The position numbers were made by a program, and so were the translations under genes. A stretch of 64,000 nt of DNA from Cycas panzhihuaensis (Eukaryota; Cycadophyta): contig CM041465.1 of the NCBI GenBank assembly GCA_023213395.1, positions 117,683,741 to 117,747,740 of the forward strand, read 5' to 3'. The notes beneath the pieces are model-generated. The model had not been told where the DNA came from and searched no databases. It worked only from the letters and a program-made list of their open reading frames with translations. Position 1 is the first letter of the stretch. Every line of letters begins with the position of its first letter. Of the stretch, positions 11,736 to 22,740 are shown in pieces.

Positions 11736-14304
11736 TGGACGCACTGCTGCGGGATAACTACCTAACTGATAGGTGTGGGGGAGAGTGAGTGGTGAAAAGA
11801 TAGGAGATGGAACCTAAGAGGTGAGTAACTATCACGCAGAGTGCCCCGTGCGTCAGAGTGCGAGTTCAGAATATGCAATGGAGTATGGCTACTATCAGGT
11901 GACCCTTCACCGCTTCGAACAAGGGGTGAAGGTGTGTAGGGAAAACCTGGGTTGACCTAGGGGCAGGACCGTCCCACCCTTGGGTGGCCAGAAGGGCGAA
12001 GAGTAAATCCAAAGGGAAAGAGTCAAGAGTAAGCCTACACAGCCTAACCGGGTACATGAGTGATGCGAGAGGCAAGGCACTTGTGTGGTTGAGGAGAGGA
12101 GGAGAAAGGTGGAGAAAGAGAGTTCCTACAACCTTTCTTATAGACGGTAAAAATATATATAACAAAATAAATAAAATGTAACCAAACACGAAACCAAAAT
12201 TTACCCTTTTATCTTCCAATGTGCTAATTACTATAGGAAAAATAAAAGACAAAAAGGAGGTAGCAAAGTGGAGCGAAACGTGCACCTGGACCGAGGGCGT
12301 GCGTGACGAAGAAGCCTTCTCGAGGAGCACCAAACCGTTCCACGCGGCGCGTTCGGTGCAAGATGTTGCGGCGGGTAGAAAAAAGGGGGCTTCCTTACCT
12401 TCCCCAGAAAATCAAATGCGATGCCAAGGAAGAAAGGAAGCACCAACTAATGAGTGAAACAACATGAAAATATAATGAATACACAGGTACTTACCCGTAA
12501 CGGGACTAACGGGCGATATCCTCTGTGCTCCCTGAATACCTGCAAGCAAAGGTGGTCTCTCCCTTCCCGGAGGAAAAACACTAACATGCAACACAAAGTT
12601 CTAACAATATATGCTCAAGTAATGTAAATGTAAACCTAAACATACATGCGTTAGTGCCAATCCAACAAAGAAAGTACCCAAGAAAGAGTGACCAAGGCGA
12701 AAGCAAATGATCGGTAAGCCTCAGAGTGGCCTACCTCTCGCAAATGATTCCCTAACCTCCCCTCAGGAGCCACGAGGCATCGAGGATAAAGTCAAGAGCA
12801 AGGGCTGAGAAATGGCAGCAAAAAGGGCAAGGAGAGGCCCAAGAAAACCCACGGCGAACCAGGATGCTATGGGGAGCAAGTCGGGTGACCGGGAAGAAGG
12901 GTGAAGCAAAAAACCAGCGGTTGGGACTTATGAGTGATGCCCAAACCTGAGCAAAAGGCCCCAAATCAGCGCTGTAACTTATGACAGCGCTGGTTTGGGC
13001 AACCAAAAGGAAGCCTTCAAACCCTTATTTGCAAGCCAAGGCGACGGGCGAGAGAGGGAGGCTTTGGAGGGCTTAGAGCCGCTTAGGGAGCATGGAAGGT
13101 GGTACTAATCCACCCAGGCTCCTCTCCAAAACCTATGCCACCCTCAACGCCTTGCCTTGAGCAAAGAAACGCAGTAAGAAGCACAGAAAGAGTGGTATAA
13201 CAACCCACAAAAGGAGGGAAAACTAACTTACAAGATCAAGTAAGGAGAAAGCTAGACAGAGCATAGATATCACAAAAAAAATAATGTAAAATAAAGAGTA
13301 CCTAAGTGAGGGAGGCAAGGGGTCTGCCTCAGCCAAAGAACGGTGAAGAGGGGCTGAGAAATCAGCCCAGATCTGAAGCACAGCAGGTTTGAGACCCTGC
13401 TAAGGAGATGTGAGAGGAAACACCTGTACTTAGGGCACTTATGGACTGCCTGAGCAAAGATCAACTGGAAAACACTCCAAAGGGGCCCTCTCCAAGGTGT
13501 TTGAGGGGCTGGGAGAATGCCTCAGCCACACCAAAGGAGAGCTGGGTGGTGAAGGAGGACCAGTCGATGTGACGAGCAGCCAGAGCAGAGCAGGATGATG
13601 TTTCCTTGAAAGCAATTCTAAAAGTGAGCAAAAGAATCCCAAAAATGAGTCAAAAATGGCTTAAGTACTCAAACAAAACCCTAAAGCGAGCGATTAGGGC
13701 GCGGCTGGGAGAGAGTTAAGCCGTGAGCCACGTGGCAGTTTCACAATAAATGTGAAATTGCCATGGCGGATTTTTAAAAATAACCTGAGACACAGATCGT
13801 CTGCATGAATCGTGGTACCACGGATATTGGCCAGCATCAAAAATTCCAAGACGCACTTAGAGCCAAAATGGCCCCACCACCCGCCCAGATCAAAGTATGA
13901 CCAAAAGGGCAAAAAGAGGATTAGAACACCTACCCGGGGGTACACAAGCCAACAAACGGGTCCGAGGGAGCAAAAATAGGGCTCAAATGGGGTGGCATGT
14001 TAACCAAACGATGATGAGTCATCACACGGGCGGAGGTGGCGCAAACCTAGTGGGTCCTGGAGCAAGGAGGGCAGATGCGGGAAGTAACGCGGCCACCAGG
14101 GTGCCACACTCGCCGGGAGTGTGCCCCTGCTATAGTCGTCATAGGCTAAAAATAAGTATGGACAATGGCAAGGTCGCCCACGAGCCACACACATGCAAAC
14201 ATGCAATCAAATACTCATCAAAAGAAAGAGATGGCAATGCGAAAAACATACCTGCACTTACCTGAGTCGGTGATTCCGTATCTATTCCCAAAAGCTGGGA
14301 AACA
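11736..14304 (-). repeat. T1 3' LTR
   Basis: Next to the PPT on its right. Sense-strand landmarks: a terminal palindrome TTCCCA-AAAGC-TGGGAA (14285-14301), a CAGGTAAGTG block just inside (14255-14265), and the GGGGAAGGTAAGGAAGCCCC block near 12388. ORFs in it (11866-12333, 14000-14206 and others) have copies in the other LTR and no domain; read as non-coding. Confidence 0.93.
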
Positions 14305-14315
14305 CTGCCCCCTTG
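14305..14315 (-). promoter_or_regulatory. T1 polypurine tract
   Basis: CCAAGGGGGCAG on the minus strand, directly before the 3' LTR start TGTTTCCC. F (60527-60537) and A (53149-53158) have matching tracts. Confidence 0.85.
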
Positions 14316-14718
14316 GCAGCAGAGCCTCGCCGCTCGGAAGCATGGTGCGATGGCGAATGCTGGCAACACAACTATCAGTGGCACATGTGTATATAGATAT
14401 ATCGATCAAGATCATAATAGTAGGCAAGGGTGCCGGCGAGTGTCGTGGCGGAACGCGTAGATACGAAAGTGGCGGTGGAGACAACATAGGGGCTGCCTAT
14501 GAGCCACCTGGAAACCGACTGGAAGAAAGAGACAAGTGAGGGGGCTGCCCCCACCACAAAGGATGCAAAGGAGAGCATGCATAATCAAGTAAGGAGTAGG
14601 CAAAGAGTGGGCACTGTAGTTTTACCTCATCAGTGGCCAGGTTTCAGAGGTGCGAACGGATCGCAAAGCAGAGCGACAGGCAACCTGGGGCTTGGGCGAT
14701 AAGAAAGCCAGGCAAGCC

Positions 14719-15138
14719 TCAGGGACGGTCAGCAAGGAGGGGAAGGCGGCGCTCAAGGATGAGGCAAATAAGACTATCTGCCTCAGCGTTGAGAGCCCGA
14801 GGGATATGCTGGATATCAACAAAAGTAAAGCGGGCTAGGAGGGATCTAGTGGCAGAAGCGAGAGTCCTCAAGTGAGGGCATCACACCTGGTAAACCTGGG
14901 TGAGATGAGACACCACAACTTGAGAGTCGCAAAGCAAAATAATGGATCCATGATGGAAACAGAGAGAGCCAGTAAGGGCTTCGATAACAGCTGTATACTC
15001 AGCTTCATTGTTGGTAGCCTCTGGGAGGAAGATCCCAGAGCAGAGGAGATCGTGTCAAGGGTCATGGAGAATCCACGCAGCGGTAGAAGGTCCAGGATTA
15101 CCGCGGCTTCCACCGTCGGTAAAGATGTAGACGGACAT
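14719..15138 (-). pseudogene. T1 additional RNase H (aRH)
   Basis: 140 codons from ATG at 15138 to TGA at 14719-14721, in the sense direction of T1. All RNase H acidic positions are kept: D in FTDGGSRGNPGP, E in ATNNEAEY, D in CDSQVV, D in LNAEADSL. At least two internal TGA stops are present; the one after AAWILHDP looks like CGA to TGA. It lies between the PMD gene and the PPT, not beside the RT-linked RNase H (about 20200-20785), so T1 has two RNase H domains. It is transcribed away from the PMD gene. Confidence 0.82.
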
Positions 15139-15818
15139 AGGTGACACAAAATCCAAGCAGACAATGGATGGTAAAAGCAATACTCGAAAAGCAAGCAGAA
15201 GATGGCCGTGAAGGGTAGGAGGACATAGCAATGAGGTTACCCAGGGTGAGAGCAAGCAACCCGATCACCAACAGAGGGTGGTCGGAAGGAACGGCCTCCT
15301 GGGACGCCAAAAGGTCGCTTAAGGAAGCAAAACATGCCCCCAGGCGGGGGAGGCATTCCCTTTGGGGACCCCAGAAGCGAGAAAGGGCCACGAAAATGAG
15401 TCCAGGGTGACGAAACGAGCCAAACGAGTATAAACTCAAGCGCGCACGGGCGTAGCGCCAGAAACAATGCTTGAAGGGCCCCGCAAAAGCGCGATAATGA
15501 GGCACCATAAATGCCCTTACAAGGAAGGCCAGAAATGGCATCAATAAAGCACCACCGGCGACAGGGCCAGAAGGCGAAGGTGATCAGGACAACGAGACGG
15601 TCCCAACGACTGTCGCGGGACCAAAAACGGAAGAGGTGCACGTTGGGACCCCCGCCTATATAAGGAAAACGACGGGAAAATGGATTCATTTTCACCGGCT
15701 CGCATCTGAAACCGAGCCATTTCCTTACGCACGGGAGCACCACCCAACTTCGGAGGCACGCAGAGGGAGATCTGGCCGATCGGAGCGAGGGAGAGCCAAA
15801 GACGACCGACTGCACGAC
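15139..15818. promoter_or_regulatory. T1 divergent region between aRH and PMD
   Basis: 680 bp between the aRH start (leftward) and the PMD exon 1 ATG (rightward), holding the PMD TATA box. A 192-codon minus-strand frame (15237-15815) covers most of it, but E1 and F do not keep the same frame open. Confidence 0.5.
15656..15665 (+). promoter_or_regulatory. TATA box of the T1 PMD gene
   Basis: CTATATAAGG in a GC-rich setting, 154 bp upstream of the exon 1 ATG. Sequence and spacing are conserved in E1 and F. Confidence 0.62.
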
Positions 15819-18053
15819 ATGGCGATAGCGAGATCAGATCCAGTGAGTGGGAATCACTAAACCTGACCCAATTCGAAATTCAAAGTTTGTGGTTTTTAAG
15901 TAAGTTTTTTTTTTTATTTCTGTGTAGTTTTAGTGCCCCTTACAGGCAATGGAAGGCTTCTCGGAGTCTGAATCAGACCCAGAAAGAGGTGGGGACCTGG
16001 GCATTAGGGAGCCTTGGTCCCGGTGGGCCCCACGGGGTCCACCAGAAAAAATTTTGGGTTTTTCGGGGTAGAAATCCCCCCTTTGGGGGATCGCCGCGAG
16101 ACCCGTGCCAAACTTAGCAGTACCACTAAGTTTGGCGCCAGACGGCGCGTAAAGGCAGAAAGGCAAACATGATGGTCAAAAGAGCGCCAAATCTCAGGCA
16201 GAGAGAGATTTGAGAGAGAGAGAGATGATAGTGACTAATATGAGACTGACTTGGGTTATTTTGTTGTGAACAGGCTGTCCTCGCGGTAGATAACCGTGAG
16301 AACGTAGGTATGGCTATGCTGAGTTACATGGAGATGACAACTCAAGAGGATAGGGATATGCTGCAGAGGTGTGGCCTGTACAAGGCCCTCAAGACACCTC
16401 AATACACGTCGGACCGGAGGTTACTAGTTGACATCGTGTCCCATTGGGATAGGAGGAGACATGTATTCCACCTACCACATGTGGGGGAAGTGACGGTCAC
16501 GCCGAGGGATATCCGGGATGACATCGGGAGTTTCAACATGTGGAGGCCGGGTCGATCGGGACGCCGCCAAAGACCGAGGCAAAGACATGTGGAGGTAGTC
16601 CTATTCTTCACAAGAGCTGACAGATGGGATCGGAGGGGAGTACCCCTCCAGATAGTTCTGATGTCAAGGATTCCTCGAGTGAGGAAGCTGGTGGTTTTAT
16701 GCATTCTGTTCTGGATTTCCCAGAAACAAAACTATCGAGAGGTTCCAGGTGGGTGGATGGATGGATGCGTCACCGCGGCCGGCGAGAGGATGGACTAGGC
16801 AGCCCTGATAGCGGCGAACCTCATCGCCTAGCTAGATACTATCAGGATGACCGACAGAGGTGGACTATCATACAAAGACATTGCCAAAGGTTGGTACTTG
16901 ACCACTTGGCAAGAAGTGGCACCCGGGGACCACACCCCATTACAGAGCAGGCCCCGATGGTCCACAGGTGGCAGACGAGACTGAGGGGGACAGAGGATAG
17001 GGCCCATGTCCAGAGATCAGTAGAGGCCACATCACTAGACCTCCTCACCCTCCCAAACTACATAGCAGAGCCCTAGAGGACGGTGAGGTGGGATAGTGAC
17101 GACGAGGCGGGCAGAGCAGGAGTGCCCGCGGGTGACGATAGCAGCGATGACGGGGATAGTGGAGATAGCGGGGCCAGCCCGTCATGACCTGCAGGGGAGG
17201 TAGGTCCTTCAGGGATAGCAGGAGACACAGAGGGTCCATCCGGAGCTGCCGGAGGAGAGGCAGGACCGTCTGGGGCACAGGGCGAGGTCAGGGGACCCGT
17301 GACTAGGGCCCGCAGGCTGCGGATCGTGATGGGATCCGCAGGGACAAGAGCTGGGCCTACCCCTGCGAGGAGGGAGACCCAGGCAGAGGAGATGCCAGAG
17401 GACGAGGCACCTGCAGAAGTGAGAGCCAGAGGGGAGGATGTCAAGAACTGCAGAGGAGCAGGCAGCCACAATAGGTGAGACCTAACCTTTTCTAGAGTCA
17501 TTTAGCATCCAAATAGAAGTTTGGTTTGATTTGATTATGACATATATGGTGAGATATAGACTGACACATGGCATGTTGCAGTGGCAGGTACAGCAGAGAT
17601 CTGGAGACTAGTAGAGGCTGTGGTGAGGGAGATATTCCCTCAGGTGTATGTAGAAGGGCAACCGCCCATCTAGGCAGGTGATGAGCTTAGAGCGGCAGGA
17701 GCCCACAGAGAGGCATTCGCCCCGTTGGTGAGGGCGAGGGGCATATGGGCTGCAGAGTCCCAAGAGCACGCAACATCCCAGGGACGACTACAGCAGGAGA
17801 GAGATGACACGAGACGCGAGAGGGACGAGTCATGAGGACTGCACAGCTCTAGAGGCACAGTGCGGTGTGGAGATGGAGAGAGCAACCCGCTAGCAATGAT
17901 CACCGAGGCCCTGTGGTAACAGAGGAGGCACTCGGGAGAGCGGATCATATCCAGCCGACACGATCACTGGTAGCACAGATGGTCTCGAGGTCGAGCCGAG
18001 CAGACACGACTCCACATGGCGGCGACGACCCCGAGACTACCGAGAGATGAGGA
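15819..18053 (+). pseudogene. T1 plant mobile domain (PMD) gene, three exons
   Basis: Antisense to T1. Exon 1, 15819-15842 (MAIARSDP), then donor GTGAGT. Intron 1, 15843-16273, ending AACAG. Exon 2, 16274-17474, has the PMD core (RRHVFHLP, then EVTVTPRDI), a stretch shared with F (SVEATSLDLLTL) and a tail rich in Gly, Ala, Pro and Ser (repeats like GPSGAAGGEAGPSGA). Donor GTGAGA at 17475 and acceptor TTGCAG at 17581 bound intron 2. Exon 3 (about 17582-18053) is charged with many Arg/Glu, perhaps coiled coil. Stops and at least one frameshift near 16790 disrupt it. The 3' end is approximate. PMD extra ORFs are known in Tat elements; their role is unknown. Confidence 0.7.
16107..16136 (+). promoter_or_regulatory. 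Intron-1 hairpin, T1 copy
   Basis: Perfect 11-bp stem (GCCAAACTTAG / CTAAGTTTGGC) with the loop CAGTACCA, about 264 nt after the intron 1 donor. It differs from E1 at stem pairs that remain paired (T-A to G-C, T-A to C-G). Confidence 0.72.
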
Positions 18054-18832
18054 GAGCGAGGTAGGCTAAGTGAGGCCCAAGAGGAGCCTTGGAGGCATGT
18101 GGTCCCTGTGAGAGGGATCACAGAGACTAGAGATGGTACCCCTGTGAGCGGGCAAAGCAGTAGGACATGTACATATAGCTTTGACAGGGGAAAGCACGGG
18201 CCTCCAGGGGGTCACATATAGGACCATATAATTGTACCCCCCCTGCAAGGACACCGGCTTCCCAGGGTGTATGATGTGACATGATTTTTGATATATATAT
18301 ATATATATATATGCATGGGGTGACAGGAACCCCATTCAGATACGAGATGCTGTGCATGATGTATCATGTGGATGACATGTATGGTTATTTTGCGTTTTGT
18401 GAATGTTATGTTGCAGATGTTTTATGTTATGGATATTTTTATGTTATGAACACATGTTTCCTTCCATGTATGGCTATACGTCTAACAGGAGCACACACAC
18501 ACGTCGTAAGTGGGACGACAGAGAGATGTGAGGTTAGAGGATAACGCGGCATACACGTCTACAGGAGAGCATAGCAGGATATGCGAAGGAAACGACGGGT
18601 AGGAAAGAGCGGCAACGATGCCCCCAAGTGTCCTCTTGATTTGGAGATGCCCAAGCAAGACGACTAGGGTTCCCGAGAGGATACGGGAACGCGGGTTCCG
18701 CAGAAGGAACTGGAAGGACGAAGCAGGATCCATCTTAAATTGCCCCTGCTACCTGTGGTTGGGAAGAATAGGGACAACCTAAGATGGTAGTTTAGGCTCA
18801 TTTCAAAGCAAGGCAAAGGGATCGCCGAGAGA
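18054..18832. other. T1 spacer between integrase and PMD 3' end
   Basis: Non-coding as far as I can see. It contains (TA)n at 18291-18312 and a segment near 18770-18830 that matches the A sequence just after its integrase. ORFs at 18066-18357 are translations of the TA tract and its flanks. Confidence 0.6.
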
Positions 18833-20000
18833 TCACACGTAAAACTTCTTAAGGAACTTTCCATTAACGGCTTTCTCAAATTTGAGCCCTTCTAGGGTGG
18901 CTATCCTATAGGCACCATTATCGAGGGATTCGATAATGACGAAAGGACCAACCCATCGGGGTTTGAATTTGGTCAAACGGTCATGGAGATATTCGAGCTT
19001 GAGGACATAGTCCCCAGGAAACAAAGGGCGGGGACGAAGGCATTTATCGTAGGCCCTTTGTGAGCGGGCCTTGGATGCTAGGTTAGCCTGAAAGGCGGCT
19101 AAGCGTCTCTCATCTAAGGCTTCGAGGTTGAGCAGGCGGGCCTGACGGATCGACTCTTCGTCGATGAAACCTCGAAGGGAGACTCACAAGGAGGGAATCT
19201 CCACCTCCAACGGAGTATCACCAAGATCTAGACTGTGGAGAACGGGGTCATTCCCATGGCAGAACGGATAGAGGTACGATAAGCCCATAAGACGGAGGGC
19301 AACTGAAGGTGCCAATCCTTTTGGGATTGAGCAACGGTTTTCTTGAGGATGCTAACGAGATTTTTATTGAAAGACTCTACTTTGCCATTTGCCTGAGGGT
19401 AGTAAGGGGAGGAAGTCTTGTGAGAAATCTTGAACTTCTCACAAAGCTCATCCACCTCCTTATTACAGAAAGGAGTTCCATTGTCGGTGATTAGGACATC
19501 TGAAATTCTGAAACGGTAAATGATATGCTGATAAATGAATGTGGCAATCGTTTTGCCAGGAGTAGTGATCAAAGGAATAGCTTCTGCCCATTTGGTGAAA
19601 TACTCTGTGGCAGTCAAGATGAACTTGTGCTGCGACGACAAAGGTGGGGAGATAGCATCGATAAGGTCTAGTCCCCACTAAGCGAAAGGCCAAGGCGAAA
19701 CAATAGGATGCAGGGCCTCGGAAGGCACATGGGAAATGTTGGCATGCTCTTGACATCGCCAACATTTCAGAGCAAAGGCGTGAGCATCTTTAAAAAGAGA
19801 TGGCCAGAAATAGCCCATGTGGAGGATCCTCTGAGCCATAGACTGGCCCCCAAAGTGACCTCCACAAATGCCGTGGTGGCATTCGCTGGCACCGGTCACC
19901 ACGCCAGTGATGCAATGGAGGAGGATCCCATCGGCGATCTTATACAATACCTCCTCCACAAGGAGGTATTGCCTAGCAGAAGTCCGGATATGAGATTTAA
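18833..20000 (-). pseudogene. T1 integrase
   Basis: End of T1 pol. The N-terminal HHCC zinc-binding part is visible (ECHHGICGGHFGG ... CWRCQEH, 19880-19740). The catalytic core follows with D in GLDLIDAI, D in ITDNGTPF and E in GKVESFNK. The C-terminal part (19024-18833) ends KFLKKFYV then a stop. Damage seen: a TAG just before WGLDLIDAI and a frameshift near 19220 after GMTPFSTV. No chromodomain follows, as expected for Tat and unlike C and R. Integrase inserts the cDNA into the genome. Confidence 0.9.
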
Positions 20001-20189
20001 CTTTATTACTAGCGTCGGGGCGGTATTACTGCTGCATGAGATACCGCACTATGTCGTCGTACCACTCATCATCGATGAGCAGATGGGGAGAAGCTCCCTG
20101 AATCGTCAGGATAGACTCATCGGGGAGGGAGTTGTCAACGGGAGTATCAAAGGAGTTAGGGATAGGGGCGTCCGCGAGTTGCTCGGCTA

Positions 20190-20785
20190 CTATCATTCCC
20201 TTCTTCGATTTCTGATTAACGATATGGAGATCAAACTCTTAGAGTAGGACGGCCCAACCACCCTTTCCACCACAACCGAACGAGTTAGTAAGTATTGCAA
20301 GGGATCAGATTGAACGATCACCTTGGTGGTGTTGCCGAGCAAGTAGTGCCTAAACTTCTTGGTCGCATGGACCAAGGAGAGTCATTCCTTCTTGGCAGGG
20401 GAATAATTAAGCTCAGCAGCCACGAGAGTGCGACTGATGAAATATATAGCCTCTCGGGCCTCGAGTCATCCTCCTGAGCGAGCATAGCGCCCAAGGATTC
20501 GTCAATTGCTGAGGTATACAGGATGAAGGGTCTATCGAATCGGGGAGACGCCAACGTAGGAGCGAAAGCCAAGGCTCCCTTGAGTCCTTCAAAGGCCTTT
20601 TGGGTCTTGTCAGACAAGGCAAAAGGAGCTCCCTTCTTTAATAGGTTCGTGAGGGGTTTAGCGCTCACAGCGAAATCGGCTAAGAAGCGCCTAAGGAAAC
20701 CAAGCCTGCCTAGAAATGACTTAATCTGCCGTTGAGTTCTAGGTGGCGGCATGTCAAGGATCACTCTGACTTTGTCAGGGTCGAT
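20190..20785 (-). pseudogene. T1 RT-linked RNase H
   Basis: It continues the RT frame after a TAG at the KQGI/IDPDK junction (Q expected, so CAG to TAG). Connection region: LDMPPPRTQRQIKSFLGRLG (20764 onward). Then RNase H: FILYTSAIDESLGAMLAQED, where the usual first Asp (YTSA; family often has D) looks replaced, a frameshift near 20455, and KKFRHYLLGNTTKVIVQSD. It removes genome RNA during reverse transcription in working relatives. Confidence 0.85.
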
Positions 20786-21616
20786 CTAAATTCCTTGTTT
20801 GGATACAAGGAATCCGAGGAGTTTACCCGAGGTAACGGCAAACACACATTTAAGCGGATTAAGACTGACGTGATACTCGCGGCATCGTGAGAAGATGGCA
20901 CGCAAGTCGGAAGGGTGATGGGCTCTCACGCGGGAAAGACCCATCATATCATCCATGAAGAGCTCCAACGTGTCATTGATGAGGTCATGGAAGATAAAAT
21001 GCATGGCTCTTTGGTAAGTAGCACCTACATTTTTGAGGCCAAAGGGCATCGCCTTGTAGGCGAAGGTACCCCAGGGAGTAGTGAAGGCCGTCTTATGGTA
21101 GTCTTCGGGAGAAATCTGAATTTGGTTATAACCGGAGAAGCCGTCCATTAGGGACATCACTTCGAATCCGGCGGTGGGATCGATGATTTGATCGAGGAAG
21201 GGTAACAGAAAATTGTCCTTAGGACAAGCGTTGTTAATGTCGCGAAAGTCAACGCATATACGGATTGCCCCGTTCTTTTTAGCAACGGGAACAATATTGG
21301 AGACCCACTTAGGGTAGTCAATAAAAGTAATAAGCCCAGCGTCCAAAAGCTTCTCGACCTCCATCTTGACAGCGGTAGAGAACTTCGGGTGAAGGGGACG
21401 TTGCTTCTGGCGCACAGGGCGGGCGCCAGGAAGGGTGGTGAGGTTATGAGTGACAATCGAGGGGTCGATTCCTTTCATGTCAGTATAATCCCACGCAAAA
21501 ATGTCTCGGAACTCCTGGAATAGAAGGGAGTACTCCCTTATCTCATCAGGGGAACATTCCAACCCAACCATAATGACCTTGCCCGGGGCCAAGACTATGT
21601 CTCGAGTTGCCCCCAT
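20786..21616 (-). pseudogene. T1 reverse transcriptase
   Basis: A 276-codon open stretch covering most of a Ty3/gypsy RT. Motifs in order: VAKKNGAIRICVDFRDIN (residues 111-128), MDGFSGYNQI (157-166), FTTPWGTFAYKAMPFGLKN (178-196) and the catalytic box FMDD (220-223). This is the best preserved domain of T1. Upstream it is continuous with the protease-RT linker apart from stop codons. The ATG used here is internal to the polyprotein, not a true start. Confidence 0.93.
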
Positions 21617-22740
21617 GCATATGGCATTGCCCTCCTCGAAGTGGAGAGGGGCAAGATCAACAGGAGGAGGAGGATAGGAGATGGGATTGGATCGACGAGC
21701 GTGGATCCGATCCTGAGGATCTTCTGATGACCAAGCCGGTGGTGACCAGAAGGCAAGTTGGGCATAAGGCCTGCTAGATGCTCAAGTGGCTTCATCCTCG
21801 AAATAATCCATCCCATGGATGACCTTACTTCGAGTAGAAGAAGCGCTGGAGGGAGTAGGAGCAACGGGACCATGATGACCGTCGGGTTGCTCAACTTCCT
21901 CATGGAAATCTGAAGGAAAACTAAGAAGAGGCTACTCGGAAGGAGCGAAAGGTAATTCTTCAAAGCCATTACCTACAGGGGGTAATGAAAAAGAGGAACT
22001 GGCGATCGGCAGGTCAACACGAGCGATGACATGTGACACACACGAGGGGCTAGCCTCACCAACGAGAGGTGTTCTAGACGAGGATCTAAAACAAGGCAGG
22101 TGCGACCTACTGGCGCGAAGGAAAGAGATGGGGTGAAGATAATCCTCGTCTTCGTCGAGTGACTCATCGTTACTAAACGAAGCAAGGTACCCGTAACTCC
22201 CAACGCCAATAGGGGCGAATCGCGTGAGACTAGGAGGAGAATATATGGGATCTTCTTTGGATGGGTTAGGTATACCAATAGAGCAAGCCGAGGCGTGGGT
22301 AGATGAACCTTGGTTTGCCGAACTGGTAGAGTGAGTTTGTTTGGTAAGTGGGCGTTCACGGGGAATCACTCTCATTCGCCCGTCATGGACGAATTTAAGT
22401 TGTCCCCAAAGAGTCGAGCACACGGCTCCCATTTGATCGAGTCATGGACGACCTAGGAGGAGGTTGTAATCCACGTCAATGTCGAGGACTACAACGTCAG
22501 CAAGAACGGTCTTGCCCTCAAGGGTAAGCGGAATCGCGACAGATCCCAAAGGGGTCTTCTCACTACCATAATAACCTTGGCATCGCCAGGGAACAGGTTC
22601 CAAGGCAGAGATACCAAGCTCTTGCATGACACGCAAGGGCATGGCATCGATGTAAGAACCGCCAACAACATGGCCCTTCAAGAGTGCACCCAAGATCGAT
22701 GGTGATGGTGAATGGGAAGTTCCACCGACGCCCTTTCACC
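21617..22740 (-). pseudogene. T1 aspartic protease and linker to RT
   Basis: The protease lies at 22740-22442: HVVGGSYIDAMPLRVMQELG, where retroviral-type proteases have D(S/G)G at the active site, and the flap-side stretch DVDYNLLLGRP. The A copy keeps an Asp at the matching place (TIVDYN), so the catalytic Asp looks lost here, though the alignment is short. A TGA follows GRP (TGG expected). The linker (22432-21617) is Ser/Pro rich with acidic runs and carries TAG stops, as in other Tat elements. Confidence 0.72.

Noticed and set aside
15237-15815. 192-codon minus-strand ORF upstream of T1 aRH
   Set aside because: It overlaps the PMD promoter and exon 1 on the other strand; the E1 counterpart is open only in pieces and F is broken. 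More likely leader DNA in a GC-rich region.
16274-17474. Host PMD gene (MAIN/MAIL type)
   Set aside because: The same gene occurs in four copies at the same place and orientation inside Tat elements, so it belongs to the element.
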